Program-made: the position numbers and the translations under genes
Part shown: piece by piece, positions 37,324 through 47,800 of the stretch
Position numbering within the stretch: position 1 is the stretch's first letter
Layout: every line of letters starts with the position of its first letter
Notes under the pieces: model-generated
Database searches by the model: none
What the model saw: only the letters and a program-made list of their open reading frames with translations
What the model was told of the DNA's origin: nothing
DNA from: Devosia sp. FJ2-5-3
Lineage (GTDB): Bacteria > Pseudomonadota > Alphaproteobacteria > Rhizobiales > Devosiaceae
DNA: 64,000 bases
Direction of reading: 5' to 3'
Assembly: GCF_029201545.1 (NCBI RefSeq)
Contig: NZ_CP104007.1
Coordinates: 1-64,000, forward strand

Positions 37324-38619
37324 ATGTCCCGCACTGACGCCATATTGAAGCGCCTCAGCCAGCTCCATCCCAGGCTGATCGACCTCAGCCTCGATCGCAT
37401 GTTGCCGCTGCTCGAAAAACTCGGCAATCCGCAGGACCATCTGCCTCCGGTGATCCATGTCGCCGGCACCAATGCCAAGGGCTCGACCATCGCCCATCTC
37501 CGCGCCTTTCTCGAGGCCGCGGGCAAATCGGTGCACGTCTATAATTCCCCCCACCTCGTGCGCTTCAACGAGCGCATCCGCCTCGCCGGCAAGCTGGTCG
37601 AGACCGATCGCCTCAATTCCGCGCTCGAAGAGGTGGAAGCCATCAATGCCGGCGAAGGCATCACCTTTTTCGAGGTGACGACGGTCACCGCCTTCAAGCT
37701 CTTTGCCGAAACTCCGGCCGATTATCTCCTGCTCGAAACCGGCATGGGCGGCACGTTCGACACCACCAATGTGGTCAAGCACCCGCTGGGCACCATCATC
37801 ACCCCGGTCGATTTCGACCATCAGGGTTTCCTCGGCAATACGCTGACCGAAATCGCCAACAACAAGGCCGGCATTCTCAAACGCGGCGCCCTCTCGGTCA
37901 TGGGCATCCAGCGCCCCGAAGCGCGAAAAGTGCTCGAACGCGCCGCCCATCGCCTCGGCATCACCCCCATCTGGCAGGGCGAGGATTTCCACGGCTCAGC
38001 CCAGGATGGACGCTTGGTCTATTCCGACGAGCAGGGGCTGCTCGACCTGCCGCCCTCGGCCCTTCTCGGCCCGCACCAATTCGACAATGCCACTCTCGCC
38101 ATTGCCGCAACGCGCCATTTCGGCCTGCCGGTCGATGAGAAAGCCATTGCCGAGGGCCTCCGCCGCGTTACCTGGCCGGCCCGCATGCAGCCCATCCGCC
38201 ATGGCGATCTGCGCGACCTCCTGCCCCCCGGGCACGAGCTCTGGCTCGATGGTGGACACAATCCCCATGGTGCCGCCGCCCTCGCCCGCGCCATTGCCGA
38301 GCTCGACGCCCACAACAAGCGGCCGCTGGTAATGATCATGGGCATGATGAGCAATCGTGACCCCGCCGAGTTCCTCGCCGCCTTCACCGATTTCGCCCCC
38401 GAAGTGCTGACCCTCGCTATCCCCGGCGAGGAAAACGCCCATCCGGCCGATCACATCGCCGCCCGCGCCAAAACCCTCGGCCTTGCCGCCCAGCCCATAG
38501 CCTCGATCGAAGCCGCCCTGGCCGAGGCCGCCAAAACCCCCGACGCCCGCGTCCTCATCTGCGGCTCGCTCTACCTCGCCGGCGATGTCCTGGCGAAGAA
38601 CAACACCCCCCCGGACTGA
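37324..38619 (+). CDS. folC: Folylpolyglutamate/dihydrofolate synthase
   Basis: 431 aa from the ATG at 37324; the open frame back to 37156 runs through the repeat cluster. ATP-dependent Mur-ligase-like enzyme that makes dihydrofolate from dihydropteroate and adds glutamates. The P-loop is HVAGTNAKGST (in VIHVAGTNAKGSTIAHLRA), followed by YNSPHLVRFNERIRL, and LLETGMGGTFDTTNV, and the C-terminal DGGHNPHGAAALA. In many relatives folC lies between trxA and accD on their strand; here it is inverted and flanked on both sides by repeat clusters. Confidence 0.95.
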   Translation: MSRTDAILKRLSQLHPRLIDLSLDRMLPLLEKLGNPQDHLPPVIHVAGTNAKGSTIAHLRAFLEAAGKSVHVYNSPHLVRFNERIRLAGKLVETDRLNSALEEVEAINAGEGITFFEVTTVTAFKLFAETPADYLLLETGMGGTFDTTNVVKHPLGTIITPVDFDHQGFLGNTLTEIANNKAGILKRGALSVMGIQRPEARKVLERAAHRLGITPIWQGEDFHGSAQDGRLVYSDEQGLLDLPPSALLGPHQFDNATLAIAATRHFGLPVDEKAIAEGLRRVTWPARMQPIRHGDLRDLLPPGHELWLDGGHNPHGAAALARAIAELDAHNKRPLVMIMGMMSNRDPAEFLAAFTDFAPEVLTLAIPGEENAHPADHIAARAKTLGLAAQPIASIEAALAEAAKTPDARVLICGSLYLAGDVLAKNNTPPD

Positions 38620-38647
38620 TTTTCTGGTGTCCAAGGCTCGGCTCTAT

Positions 38648-38771
38648 CGCCCCCTCGCCCCTCAGGGGAGAGGGTTGGGGTGAGGGGTGAAGGGCTCTCG
38701 TCGTAAGCCGCGCCGCTGAACCCTCATCCGGCCCTTCGGGCCACCTTCTCCCCTCAGGGGAGAAGGGAAGG
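38648..38771. repeat. GC-rich palindromic repeat cluster, copy D
   Basis: Two palindromes CCCCTCAGGGGAGAGGG and CTTCTCCCCTCAGGGGAGAAGG flank a GGCCCTTCGGGCC hairpin between folC and the convergent GH3 gene. It may terminate both. Confidence 0.7.
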
Positions 38772-38811
38772 AAGAGTCGAGCCTGTGGTTACAGTCCAAG
38801 CCCCCAAAAAC

Positions 38812-40482
38812 CTAATACCGCCCCTGCTCACTCCCGCAGAACGGATCCAGCGGGCTCTTGCCCACAAAGGGCTTCCGCCCCAGCAGCGTTTCCAGCACGG
38901 CCGCCTGGAATTCATCGCTCGAGCCATAGGCGTTGACATAGGTGCCCACGCGCGGCGCGTCGTGGAGGTAATAGGGAAAGCCCAGCGACACCATCAGCGT
39001 CGGCACATCGTGCCAGTGCCGGCGCATGGCGCCATACACCGTCCCCGTCAGCCGCTTCCAGTCCAAAAATATCCGTCCCCTCGTCAGCAATGTCTCCTCG
39101 GCGAGGAGATAGAGCACAAGGTCATAATCCGCCGGGTTCACCGCCAGATCCGGCGTAAAAACCGTCACCGCAAACCCCTCCGTCTCCAGCATTTCCGGCA
39201 GCGACAGCGGAATGGGCTCGGGCGCAAAGGGCTGGACCGAACCGGTCGAATAGACCAGCACCCGCTGGTGCTTTTCCTTGGACAGCGGCAACAGGCCCGG
39301 CACATCCTTGACCAGCGTTACCGCCCGCTCGGTAACATCCCGCGCCAGCGCCCGGCTGTCCGCCGTGGCCACCTTTGCCCGTGCCCCTTCAAAATTCAGC
39401 GCCTCCCGCGCCTTGTGCAGCCCCAGCGCCGCCTTGAGCGCGAGGATCCGCGTCACCGCCTCGTCCACCCGCTCCTGCGTCAGCCGCCCATCGGCCACCG
39501 CCTTCACCAGCCGCATCAGATCGGCATTGGGATCATCGGAAAACAGGATGACATCGCACCCGGCAATGATCAGCTCGGGCAGGGTTTCGTCGCGATGCCC
39601 CCAATCGCCCAGTCCGGCCATCGGCGTGGCGTCGGACACGATCAGCCCGTTAAAGCCCAATTGCTCGCGCAGCAGCGTTTCGTTCAGCACCCGGCTCAGC
39701 GATGCCGGCCGGAAGGCTTCGCCCTTGGCCTCGGGGTCGAGCGAGCGCACAAAGGCCGGAAAGGCGATATGGGCGGACATTACGCTCATCACCCCGGCCT
39801 TGATCGCCGCGCGATAGAGCCGCCCGAATTTCTGCTCCCAGTCCTCCAGCGTCAGCGGATTGACCGTCGTCACCAGATGCTGGTCGCGGTCGTCAAAACC
39901 CTCGCCCGGCCAGTGCTTTACCGTCGCCGCAACGCCCTTCTTCTGAAACGCCTCAATCTGGGCCAATGCGTGCCGTTCGATGCGGTCGACATCATCGCCA
40001 TAGGATCGCGTGCCGACAATGGCACTACGCCAGGCGGCATTGATGTCGATGACAGGCGTAAAGCTCCAATTGAGCCCGACGGCCCGCGCTTCCTCGGCCA
40101 TGATGGTCGAGATCGCCGTGGTCGCCTCCACATCGTCCACGGCTGCCAGCGCCAGCGGGTTGGGCACGGAGGTGCCAAAGGGCAGGCTCATGCGGCTGCC
40201 TTCGAGATCGGCGCTCACCAGCATCGGCGCGGGCCCGAGCGTATCAAAATTCTGCGCCAGCGCGATCTCGGCCGCGAGGTCGCCACTATAGATCCGCGTC
40301 ACCCCGCCCGGCCGAAACGAGCGCAATTGCTCGAGCGCCTCCTCGGTCGAGCCCCGCGCCAAAAGCACGAACAGCTGGGCCAGCTTGTCGCGCGGCGTCA
40401 ACCCGTCGCGCGTCGACTGAACCCAGGCAATGGCCTCGTCATCGAGATTGAACGGGGCGGCAGAAAGCTCGATTGCGGCCAA
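38812..40482 (-). CDS. Glycoside hydrolase family 3, NagZ-like
   Basis: 556 aa. The start is TTG (40482) with GGAG seven bases upstream; no ATG occurs near. The N-terminal TIM barrel has the NagZ-type motif KHWPGEGFDDRDQH, in which the Asp-His pair acts as acid/base in bacterial beta-N-acetylglucosaminidases, and the nucleophile Asp in FNGLIVSDATPMAGL. Unlike short NagZ it carries a GH3 C-terminal domain (about 380-540). No signal peptide, so probably cytoplasmic. A role in peptidoglycan recycling is plausible given the MurU-like gene at 48 kb, but other hexosamine glycosides are possible. Confidence 0.85.
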   Translation of the reverse strand: MAAIELSAAPFNLDDEAIAWVQSTRDGLTPRDKLAQLFVLLARGSTEEALEQLRSFRPGGVTRIYSGDLAAEIALAQNFDTLGPAPMLVSADLEGSRMSLPFGTSVPNPLALAAVDDVEATTAISTIMAEEARAVGLNWSFTPVIDINAAWRSAIVGTRSYGDDVDRIERHALAQIEAFQKKGVAATVKHWPGEGFDDRDQHLVTTVNPLTLEDWEQKFGRLYRAAIKAGVMSVMSAHIAFPAFVRSLDPEAKGEAFRPASLSRVLNETLLREQLGFNGLIVSDATPMAGLGDWGHRDETLPELIIAGCDVILFSDDPNADLMRLVKAVADGRLTQERVDEAVTRILALKAALGLHKAREALNFEGARAKVATADSRALARDVTERAVTLVKDVPGLLPLSKEKHQRVLVYSTGSVQPFAPEPIPLSLPEMLETEGFAVTVFTPDLAVNPADYDLVLYLLAEETLLTRGRIFLDWKRLTGTVYGAMRRHWHDVPTLMVSLGFPYYLHDAPRVGTYVNAYGSSDEFQAAVLETLLGRKPFVGKSPLDPFCGSEQGRY

Positions 40483-41016
40483 GGCAAAGCTCCGAAAAAA
40501 CAGGTCAGATCAAATGGGTAGGGCGACGCGGCGGCCCAGTTCAGGCAATCACTTATTTGTGTGGCTTTACCGCGCCCGAAAACAAGGAAAATTGTGCTGA
40601 CTTCGCGCCCGCAATGAGAAAGCCCCCCTGCTCCGCGCTCTCCGGCACGGGCGCGTTGGAGCGTCTGCACTAGTGCCCGATTGCTCAGCACACCGCCGGC
40701 TTCCCTCGGGCCTGACCCGAGGGCCACTCCGAGAGCCCCAATATTGGCAATGTGCGCTGGGACAGCGGCCCTCGGGTCGAGCCCGAGGGCAGTACCGTGC
40801 GGAGGGAAAAGCACCAGTCGCCCCACCCTCCCCCCTTGAGGGGAGGGCAGCAAAGCTTGGCCGCAGGCCCTAGCGGCGCTGGGAGGGGGTGTTCCATTCC
40901 CGCGGCCCTCATTGCTTCCCACGACGTCATCCCCGCGAAAGCGGGGACCCCCGTTGAAACAGCGGTTCCCGCTTCCGCGGGAATGGCACCGAGATAGAAA
41001 AACCGCTCCCGCTCCC
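40483..41016. repeat. Repeat-filled intergenic region, copy E
   Basis: Over 500 bp with no supportable gene, holding three repeat families: a CCCTCGGGCC..GGCCCGAGGG type palindrome (40697-40793), the CCTCCCCCCTTGAGGGGAGG unit with its GGCAGCAAAGCTTGG tail (40823-40890), and a palindrome GTCATCCCCGCGAAAGCGGG continuing to 40955, followed by an inverted relative to 40990. The 30 bp at 40926-40955 occur exactly, inverted, at 60311-60340. Confidence 0.75.
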
Positions 41017-41051
41017 AAAAACAAAAAACGCCGCCGGAAAACCGGCGGCGT
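41017..41051 (-). terminator. trxA terminator
   Basis: Reverse strand: ACGCCGCCGG - TTTT - CCGGCGGCGT, a perfect 10-bp stem followed by TTTTTGTTTTT. Confidence 0.92.
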
Positions 41052-41079
41052 CTTAAAATTCTCGCTGAAGGAAAAATCC

Positions 41080-41403
41080 TTAAGCTGCGTGGCCTTCGAG
41101 CCATTTGGCGAGGCCTGCCTTGGGGGTGCCGGCGCCGATCTTCATGTCGGCGGCTTCGCCGTTCTTGAACAGGATCATGGTCGGGATCGAGCGCACGCCA
41201 TATTGCGCTGTTGTCGAGGGGTTCTGGTCGACGTTGAGCTTGACGATCTTCACCTTGCCCTGGAGCTCGGTGGACAATTCGTCGAGAACCGGCGCGATTG
41301 CCAGGCACGGTCCGCACCATTCTGCCCAAAAATCCACAAGGACCGGCACATTGGAGTTGAGGACTTCCTGGCCGAAATTGGCGTCGGAAACATGGTCAGT
41401 CAT
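41080..41403 (-). CDS. trxA: Thioredoxin
   Basis: 107-aa cytosolic disulfide reductase with active site WCGPC (Cys30 and Cys33) and the cis-Pro loop RSIPTMILF. The residue after the active site is Leu where most have Lys (CGPCLAIAP); otherwise standard. It lies 91 bp after addA on the same strand and ends at a strong terminator. Confidence 0.97.
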   Translation of the reverse strand: MTDHVSDANFGQEVLNSNVPVLVDFWAEWCGPCLAIAPVLDELSTELQGKVKIVKLNVDQNPSTTAQYGVRSIPTMILFKNGEAADMKIGAGTPKAGLAKWLEGHAA

Positions 41404-41494
41404 GGAGTTCGCCTTTGGTTTGCTTTTGGTTCGTAAAGCGGTCGCCTAATTGCTCTCAAAGCTGGTGAGAGTCCAGTCGCAACGCAAGGGGTGT

Positions 41495-44400
41495 TCACCG
41501 CAGGGTGAAATTCTTGCCCGCTGCGCCGAGCAGGTCCTGGGGTAAATTCATCAGTGATTCCAACTCGGTCCACAGAATCGCGGCGCGCACGATCCTGCCG
41601 GGGAAAAGCTGACCTGCAACCAGTGCATATAGCCCCAGTTGGGTCAGATAGCGGGCCGGTATGGCCTCGGGCCGATCCGGCACATGCGCGTCGGATTTGT
41701 AGTCGATCACCAACACCCCCTCGTCGTCAACCACCAGGCGGTCGATGCGCCCGGAGAGTTGCACGGCTTCGCCGTCCCGGTCCGCATTGACCAAAAAGGG
41801 CACTTCGGCCCGGCTTTGTGGTCCGAAAATATGGGCAAGATCTATCCGCTCGAGAATGCTCCGCGCCCTGTCCATGACCGCTCCATGCGCCTCGCCATAT
41901 TCGGGTAGAAGCGCTTCCATGGCGCGCGGCATCACCTTGTCCCAGGCGCTTCGTTCGATGCCGCTCATGTGCTGCAGCAGCGCATGCAGCGCCAGCCCGC
42001 TTTTTCTGGCAAGTTCGGCGTCCCGCACCTTTTCGGCGGCGCTCTGCAGGATCGGCGCATTCTCTCCCTCCGACGACGGAGACAGAATCGGCACCGGCAC
42101 AAACTCGGGCAGCGGCGCCAGCACCAGCGGCGTGAACGCAGCGTTGATCCCGGGCAGCGGCACGCTTAGCGGCGCGATGGCGGGGCGCTCGGCCGGATAG
42201 ACCAGCGCCGCTTCCTGCCCGGTCACATCTCCAACGCTCTGCCCATGCGGGCGCAGCGCCCCTTCGATCGCCTCATACCAGGTGCCGTCCGTCTTGCCGG
42301 TCACCGTCAGCGCCCCGGTCACATAGAGCTCGTCCTCGGCGCGGGTCATGCCGACATAGAGTTTGCGCCAATATTCCTCCAGCCGCACGGCGTCGATCCG
42401 GTCCTTGATGCCCTGGATTTCCGTCGTCCGCTGGCCCTTGCTGCCGGCATGAAAGAAGATCGGACCCTCTGGCCGCTCGTCGAGATAAACCGGCGTGCTG
42501 GTCTGGCTGCCGCTGGGCTTGGCCGTGGCATCGGCGAGAATCACGACCGGGGCTTCCAGCCCCTTGGCGCCATGCACGGTCATCACCCGCACCCCGCTAC
42601 CGCCCTCGGCCAGCTCGCGCTTGATCGACACGCTGCGCCGCCGCATCTCGGCGGCAAAGCCCTGCAGCGATGGCTGCTCGGTCTGCTCATGGGCAATGGC
42701 CAGCTCGAGGAATTCGGACAGCACCTCGTCCACTTCCGTTCCCAACCGCGCATGGAAGCGCTTGAGGCCCTCTTCGGCATAGAGAACGCGGGCCAAAAAT
42801 TCATAGGGCCGCTCGAAATCGAGCTCGGCGCGCCACCGCGCCAGCCGCTCGGCGGCCTCCCGCGCCGAAGCAATAGTGGTGGCCAAGAGCGCCGACCACA
42901 GCCTTTGCCCGCCCGAGCGGGGGCTGGCGAGCTGGAACAGATCCTCCTCGCTCACATCGAACAGCGGCGAGCGCAGCAGCGCCGCCAATTGCAGATCATC
43001 GGCCGGGTTGAGCAGCACATCGATCAGCGCCAAGAGGTCCAGCACGGCGATATGGCCGGTCACGCCCAGCCGGTCCGCACCGGGCGTCGGCAGGTTTTGC
43101 AGCCGCAGCGCCCGGATGATCTCCTGGAACAATATGTTTCGCGACTGGACGAGAACCAGCACGTCGTCCGGGGTGACCGCCCTGCCCCGATGCCCCAGCG
43201 GCCTGTGGCTGTCGACCCAGAAGCGGATTTCGGCGGCAATGCGCATCGCCACCTGGCGCGGCGCGCTCTGCTCGGCCTCCACCGGCTCGCGCGGCCATTC
43301 GCCATCACCCGCCTCGGCCTCGCTTGTCCGCAATGGAGGCCACAGCGTCACCGTGCCGCCGGGCTGGGTGCGGGCGGCATTGTGCCCAACCTTGTCTTCA
43401 GAGAGCAGAGCCGCCTGGATATCGGAGCGCGCGCAGACGAGGTCCACCGCATTCAATATCCCCGAGAGGGTGCGAAAACTGGTATGCAGCGGCAGCCGCG
43501 CAAATTGCTTTTCCGCCGCCTGCGCCCTGCGATGAAATTCGCCCCCGGTCAGCCCGAACAGCGCCGGTTGCGCCCCCTGGAAGGAATAAATCGACTGCTT
43601 CTGGTCGCCCACGGCGAACACCGAGCGCGGCCGCTCGACAGCGCCTGCGCCGGCAAAGAATTCTTCGGCAATGGCCTTAACCACCCGCCATTGCCGCTCA
43701 TTGGTGTCTTGGCTCTCGTCGACCAGAATATGGTCGATCCCGGCATCGAGCTTGTACTGCACCCAGGGACCGATGGCGGGATTGGCAAAGAGGTCGCCGA
43801 GTTTTTCAACAAGATCGTCAAAGTCGAGCAGCGAGTGGCGCCGCTTGTCGCGCTCATAGCGCCGGGCGATGGCCACCAGCACGTCCAGCACCGCCTCGCT
43901 GCGCTCGATCAGCCGCGCCGCGATGATCTCCTGGTCGAGTTGGAGAACGCGTTCCTGCTCGGCGGCCATCATCTCGCCGATGCCCGGCAGCGCCTTCTCT
44001 TGCGTCTTGGTCACGAGACGCGCGCGCGGGCTTCCATCCTTGGTCAAAACGAGGCCCCGGAGCGTTGCCGCATCCGGATTGTCCGATCCGTCACCGATTA
44101 GCAGTTTGAGGGCGCCTGATGTTAACGATGTGTTAGCAACAAGCGCACTTTCGAGACTTTCCGCCGTTGCCCCGCAGTAGCCCACTACGCGCCGCAGTCG
44201 TGCCTTGGCGCCCTCGGGATCAGCGAGCACGACATCGAGCCGCGCGCCCAGTGCGAGGCCGGAATTGATAGCTTCGCCAATGGCATAGTCGCTCATCAGC
44301 CCAAACAGGGTCTCGACCGCCGCCCGGTTCTCCCCGCCCCGCAATCCGTCGGCCAGAACCGACTCGCGGGCCGCCATAATCATTTGATTTTGCTGGTCTT

Positions 44401-44866
44401 CTTCGATCACCGAGAAGTCGAACGGCACCCCGGCCTCGATCGGAAACCGGTGCAAAACGGCTTCGCAGAAGGCATGGATGGTCAAGATCCTCAGCCCGCC
44501 CGGCGTTTCCAGCGCCCGCGCAAACAGGGTTCGCGCCCGACCGACTATGACATCAGTCACCGGAGCGCCTGTAAGCCCCTGCAAATCCTTGTATAATTTG
44601 TCCCTTGGCATGACGGCCCAGGCCGCCAGTTCGGCCGAAATACGCCCCCGCATCTCCGCCGCCGCGGCCTTGGTATAGGTGAGGCAAAGGATCGATTCGG
44701 GAAACACCCCGGCCAGCAAGAGCCGCAGCACCCGTCGAGTCAGAACGAAGGTTTTCCCTGATCCTGCATTGGCTTCCACCCAGATCGAGCGACTGGGATC
44801 GGTCGCCTCGCCCTGGGCCCGCGTGGTGTCAAAAGGAATGGAAAGCTCGCCCCGCTCCGCGCTCAT
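41495..44866 (-). CDS. addA: Double-strand-break repair helicase-nuclease AddA
   Basis: 1123-aa UvrD-type helicase with C-terminal nuclease, the AddA subunit of the AddAB complex that resects DNA ends for RecA. Walker A ANAGSGKTF at 32-40; Walker B/DEXX LVDESQDTNERQ; helicase motif VMTVHGAKGLEAPVVIL; nuclease motif IDRLVVDDEGVLVIDYKSD near the C-terminus. It overlaps the end of addB by four bases (ATGA), so the two are translationally coupled. Confidence 0.95.
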   Translation of the reverse strand: MSAERGELSIPFDTTRAQGEATDPSRSIWVEANAGSGKTFVLTRRVLRLLLAGVFPESILCLTYTKAAAAEMRGRISAELAAWAVMPRDKLYKDLQGLTGAPVTDVIVGRARTLFARALETPGGLRILTIHAFCEAVLHRFPIEAGVPFDFSVIEEDQQNQMIMAARESVLADGLRGGENRAAVETLFGLMSDYAIGEAINSGLALGARLDVVLADPEGAKARLRRVVGYCGATAESLESALVANTSLTSGALKLLIGDGSDNPDAATLRGLVLTKDGSPRARLVTKTQEKALPGIGEMMAAEQERVLQLDQEIIAARLIERSEAVLDVLVAIARRYERDKRRHSLLDFDDLVEKLGDLFANPAIGPWVQYKLDAGIDHILVDESQDTNERQWRVVKAIAEEFFAGAGAVERPRSVFAVGDQKQSIYSFQGAQPALFGLTGGEFHRRAQAAEKQFARLPLHTSFRTLSGILNAVDLVCARSDIQAALLSEDKVGHNAARTQPGGTVTLWPPLRTSEAEAGDGEWPREPVEAEQSAPRQVAMRIAAEIRFWVDSHRPLGHRGRAVTPDDVLVLVQSRNILFQEIIRALRLQNLPTPGADRLGVTGHIAVLDLLALIDVLLNPADDLQLAALLRSPLFDVSEEDLFQLASPRSGGQRLWSALLATTIASAREAAERLARWRAELDFERPYEFLARVLYAEEGLKRFHARLGTEVDEVLSEFLELAIAHEQTEQPSLQGFAAEMRRRSVSIKRELAEGGSGVRVMTVHGAKGLEAPVVILADATAKPSGSQTSTPVYLDERPEGPIFFHAGSKGQRTTEIQGIKDRIDAVRLEEYWRKLYVGMTRAEDELYVTGALTVTGKTDGTWYEAIEGALRPHGQSVGDVTGQEAALVYPAERPAIAPLSVPLPGINAAFTPLVLAPLPEFVPVPILSPSSEGENAPILQSAAEKVRDAELARKSGLALHALLQHMSGIERSAWDKVMPRAMEALLPEYGEAHGAVMDRARSILERIDLAHIFGPQSRAEVPFLVNADRDGEAVQLSGRIDRLVVDDEGVLVIDYKSDAHVPDRPEAIPARYLTQLGLYALVAGQLFPGRIVRAAILWTELESLMNLPQDLLGAAGKNFTLR

Positions 44867-47800
44867 TCGCTATCCTCCCCGCCATCGACGGAAGTCCATT
44901 CGGCCAAGCGCGACAGATGATCATAGGCCCCGGCAAAGCGCTGGCTCAGCAAGGGTAACAGCCGCGCGGGCATAGGCCTCTGATTGAACAGGAAAAAATC
45001 GATATGCCCCTGCATGCGCCGTCCGATCTCCTCGGCGGCCTCCATCAGATCCATACCCTCGGCCGGCGCAAAATCGCTGGGTATGAAAGCCTCGGGCCCC
45101 AGCCCGATCTTGACGTAAATCAGCCCGCTCGTGTCCGCCGATGGGATGTCCTTCATCGCCCCGGCCTTGGCCATCATTGCTTCGACCAGCAGTTGCGGCG
45201 CCTCAAAAGCCTTCATCATGCCCTTGGTCGGCGGCGTTCCGGTTTTGAAATCAAGGATTTCGACGCTGCCATCCATCATCTGGTCGACGCGGTCAGCCTG
45301 CCCCGTCACGAGGAAGGGCTCGACCATGGGCAGTGTCATCTCGCCCCGGATTTCGGCATGGCGTTTTCGCACGCGCGGGGCTCTAAGCCGTTCAAAATCA
45401 AGGAATTGCCGCGCCGCCGTCTCGAAGCGTCGCAGCCAGATATCCCGGCGTTCTCCAATTGCTTCGAGCCCCGAAAAAGAGTCGGCAGCGATCGTCATCA
45501 GTGTGTCGAACGCCTCCGGCGCGTTGGGATCATGCCCCTCCATGACAAACCGCCCCAGTGCATCATGGATGATCGTGCCGCGCTCCCGCGCATCCGGCAC
45601 ATCCCCCAGAGGATCGAGCCGTCGCAACCCCAGCACATGGCGGGCATAGAGGTCATAGGGCGAGCGCATCAGCGTCTCGATCTCGGTCACCGACAGCCGT
45701 CGTGGCCGCAGATGGACCGGTGGATTGGGCAGGGGTCGTGCGGCTGGTTTCGTCTCTGGCACGGCGTCGAGCGCCCGGGCCTGCTCGAGCCAGAGCCTGC
45801 CCTTTTCCTGCAATCCATCCGCAGCATCCGCGCCGATAAAGGCATCAAGCCGTTGCAGAAATCGAGATGGGCTGGCCGGGCTCGCGCCGATCCGCCTGGC
45901 ATAGGCGACGATGACATCACGATTGCCGATGGCCTGGGCAAAGTCGTGAGCAGCAAGCCCCTGCAGCCGCTCGGGAGGCTCCAGCCCCGCTGCCAGCCGC
46001 ATGCCGCGGCTGAGCCACGGCCCCGGATCGGCCGGTTCGGGCCATTTGTCTTCATTGACGGCGCCGAGAATGACGAGGTCCGGGCTCATCAGCCGCGCTT
46101 CCAGCTGTCCCCAGATGGCAATGTCACTGCGCCGCTCGACATGGTTACGCACCTGGAACCCGGTCATCAACGCCGACAGCACGCGATCAAGCGCAATCGG
46201 CGGGAAGGGGTGCCCCTCCCCCCGGTGCCCGATCATCTGGTCGGCCCAGCCCTCGAATTCGTCCCGCCCGCGCAATGACGCGCCGTCGGCCGTGGCGACC
46301 AGAGCCAGCCGTAGCGCCTGCGCCAGGTCGGCGGCATCCATGCTCTGGCCGTCGACCAGCGCAATAAGCGGCGCGATGGCCGCCTCCACCCGGTCGAGCA
46401 GCGCCGAAATAGCGCCCCCGTCATCTGCCGAAAGACGTCGCGCCGCGTGCTTCGGCGGCTCTACAACATGGGCCGCCAGCGCCGCACGCAGCCCGCCAAG
46501 GCCGGGTGCAATTCTCTGCCCCCGCAGCAGGCCAAGCTCGATGGCATCGGTCAGCGCACCAAGCTCGGAACGCGAATAGCCAAACATGGCCCAGCGGCTG
46601 CGCAACAGGGCGATCAGGTCGACTGCCGCGCAGCGCGACACTGCAAGGTTGAGAATCTGTCGGGCCAACCGCCCCACCGGGGCATGGAACAGTGGCGCAC
46701 CGGCCGCGTCGTCGACATAGATGTCAAATCTCGCCAGTTCCGCTGCAATCCGCCGCGCCAGATTGCGATCCGGGGTGATGATCCCGACAGTCTTTTTCTC
46801 AGCCAGCGCAGAGCGCGCTGCCAGCGCAATGGCCCGCGCCTCTTCGTCTTCATGACGGGCGGCGATCACAGCCATACCGTCGAGGGCCATCTGCAGTTGC
46901 GCGCCGCCCAGCCGGGCTTCATACCAGCCGGCCGTTTCCTCCGTCAGAGCCAGTGCCTTGGTGACGAGGTGGGTGCGCGGATGTGGCCCCTCGACCAGCG
47001 CCTCCACCTGCCCCGGCCCTGCCCCAAGCGTCCGCAGCAGCCGCGCCAGATTATACTGCGGATGGCCATGCGGGCTCTTGAGCGGATCAAGCAGCGCCGC
47101 ATGGGTTTCCGCGCTCATGTCGGTGTCGAGCCCCGGGAGCACAAGCGCGCCGCGGGGGAGCCGCGAAATGGCCCGGAGCAAGCGCGCAGTCGCCGGGATC
47201 GAGCCGGTCGAGCCTGCCGCGATCACGGGCCGATCGCCATAAACCAGCGGCGCGGCATCCGCCTGCCGGTCGAGCCGCGCGCCGCGCAGAAACGCTGGAT
47301 CGGCCATTCCCAAGGTCGCGAGAATTTGCGGCCAGACCGTCAGCGCAATATCGAGAAAGGTCAGCGTTTGCTGCCAATAGGCGCCCAGTGTCGGCGAAAG
47401 TTGCTCGGTTATGATTTTCAGCGCGCTGGCATCACGTTCCTCGATGGCGAGGTCGTCAAAGACCAGTCCGAGCGAATCGGCCATGGAAAAAATTTCGGCG
47501 GCGGTCGGGGGCGTCGAAAAGGCCTCGCTGCCTGCGGGGGTTCGCGCCCATGCCGCGACCAGTCGCGACAGCACCAGCCGGCGGTGCAGCACTGACGCAG
47601 GCCGCGGCAAGGCCTCCGCCTCGAAGGGCGGCAGGAAGGGCTCTTCGTCTTCCACCTCTCCGCCAAAGGTGCGGATGTCTGGCAACAGGCCATTAAAATC
47701 AGGGTGTTCCAAAAACGCCTGCGCCAGAACGCGTTTGGCGCGCTGTGTCGGCAGGACGATGGTGACATCGCTGAGCCAGAACGGCCCTGTCCGCGGCCAG

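Noticed and set aside
38785..40521. 578-codon forward frame over the GH3 gene, and 618-codon frame over addA (42245-44101)
   Set aside because: Arg/His/Gln-rich antisense translations without family signatures; the reverse-strand genes are well supported.
40680..40990. CRISPR array
   Set aside because: Repeats are palindromic, of three unrelated kinds, irregularly spaced, with no unique spacers and no cas genes; they are intergenic hairpins.
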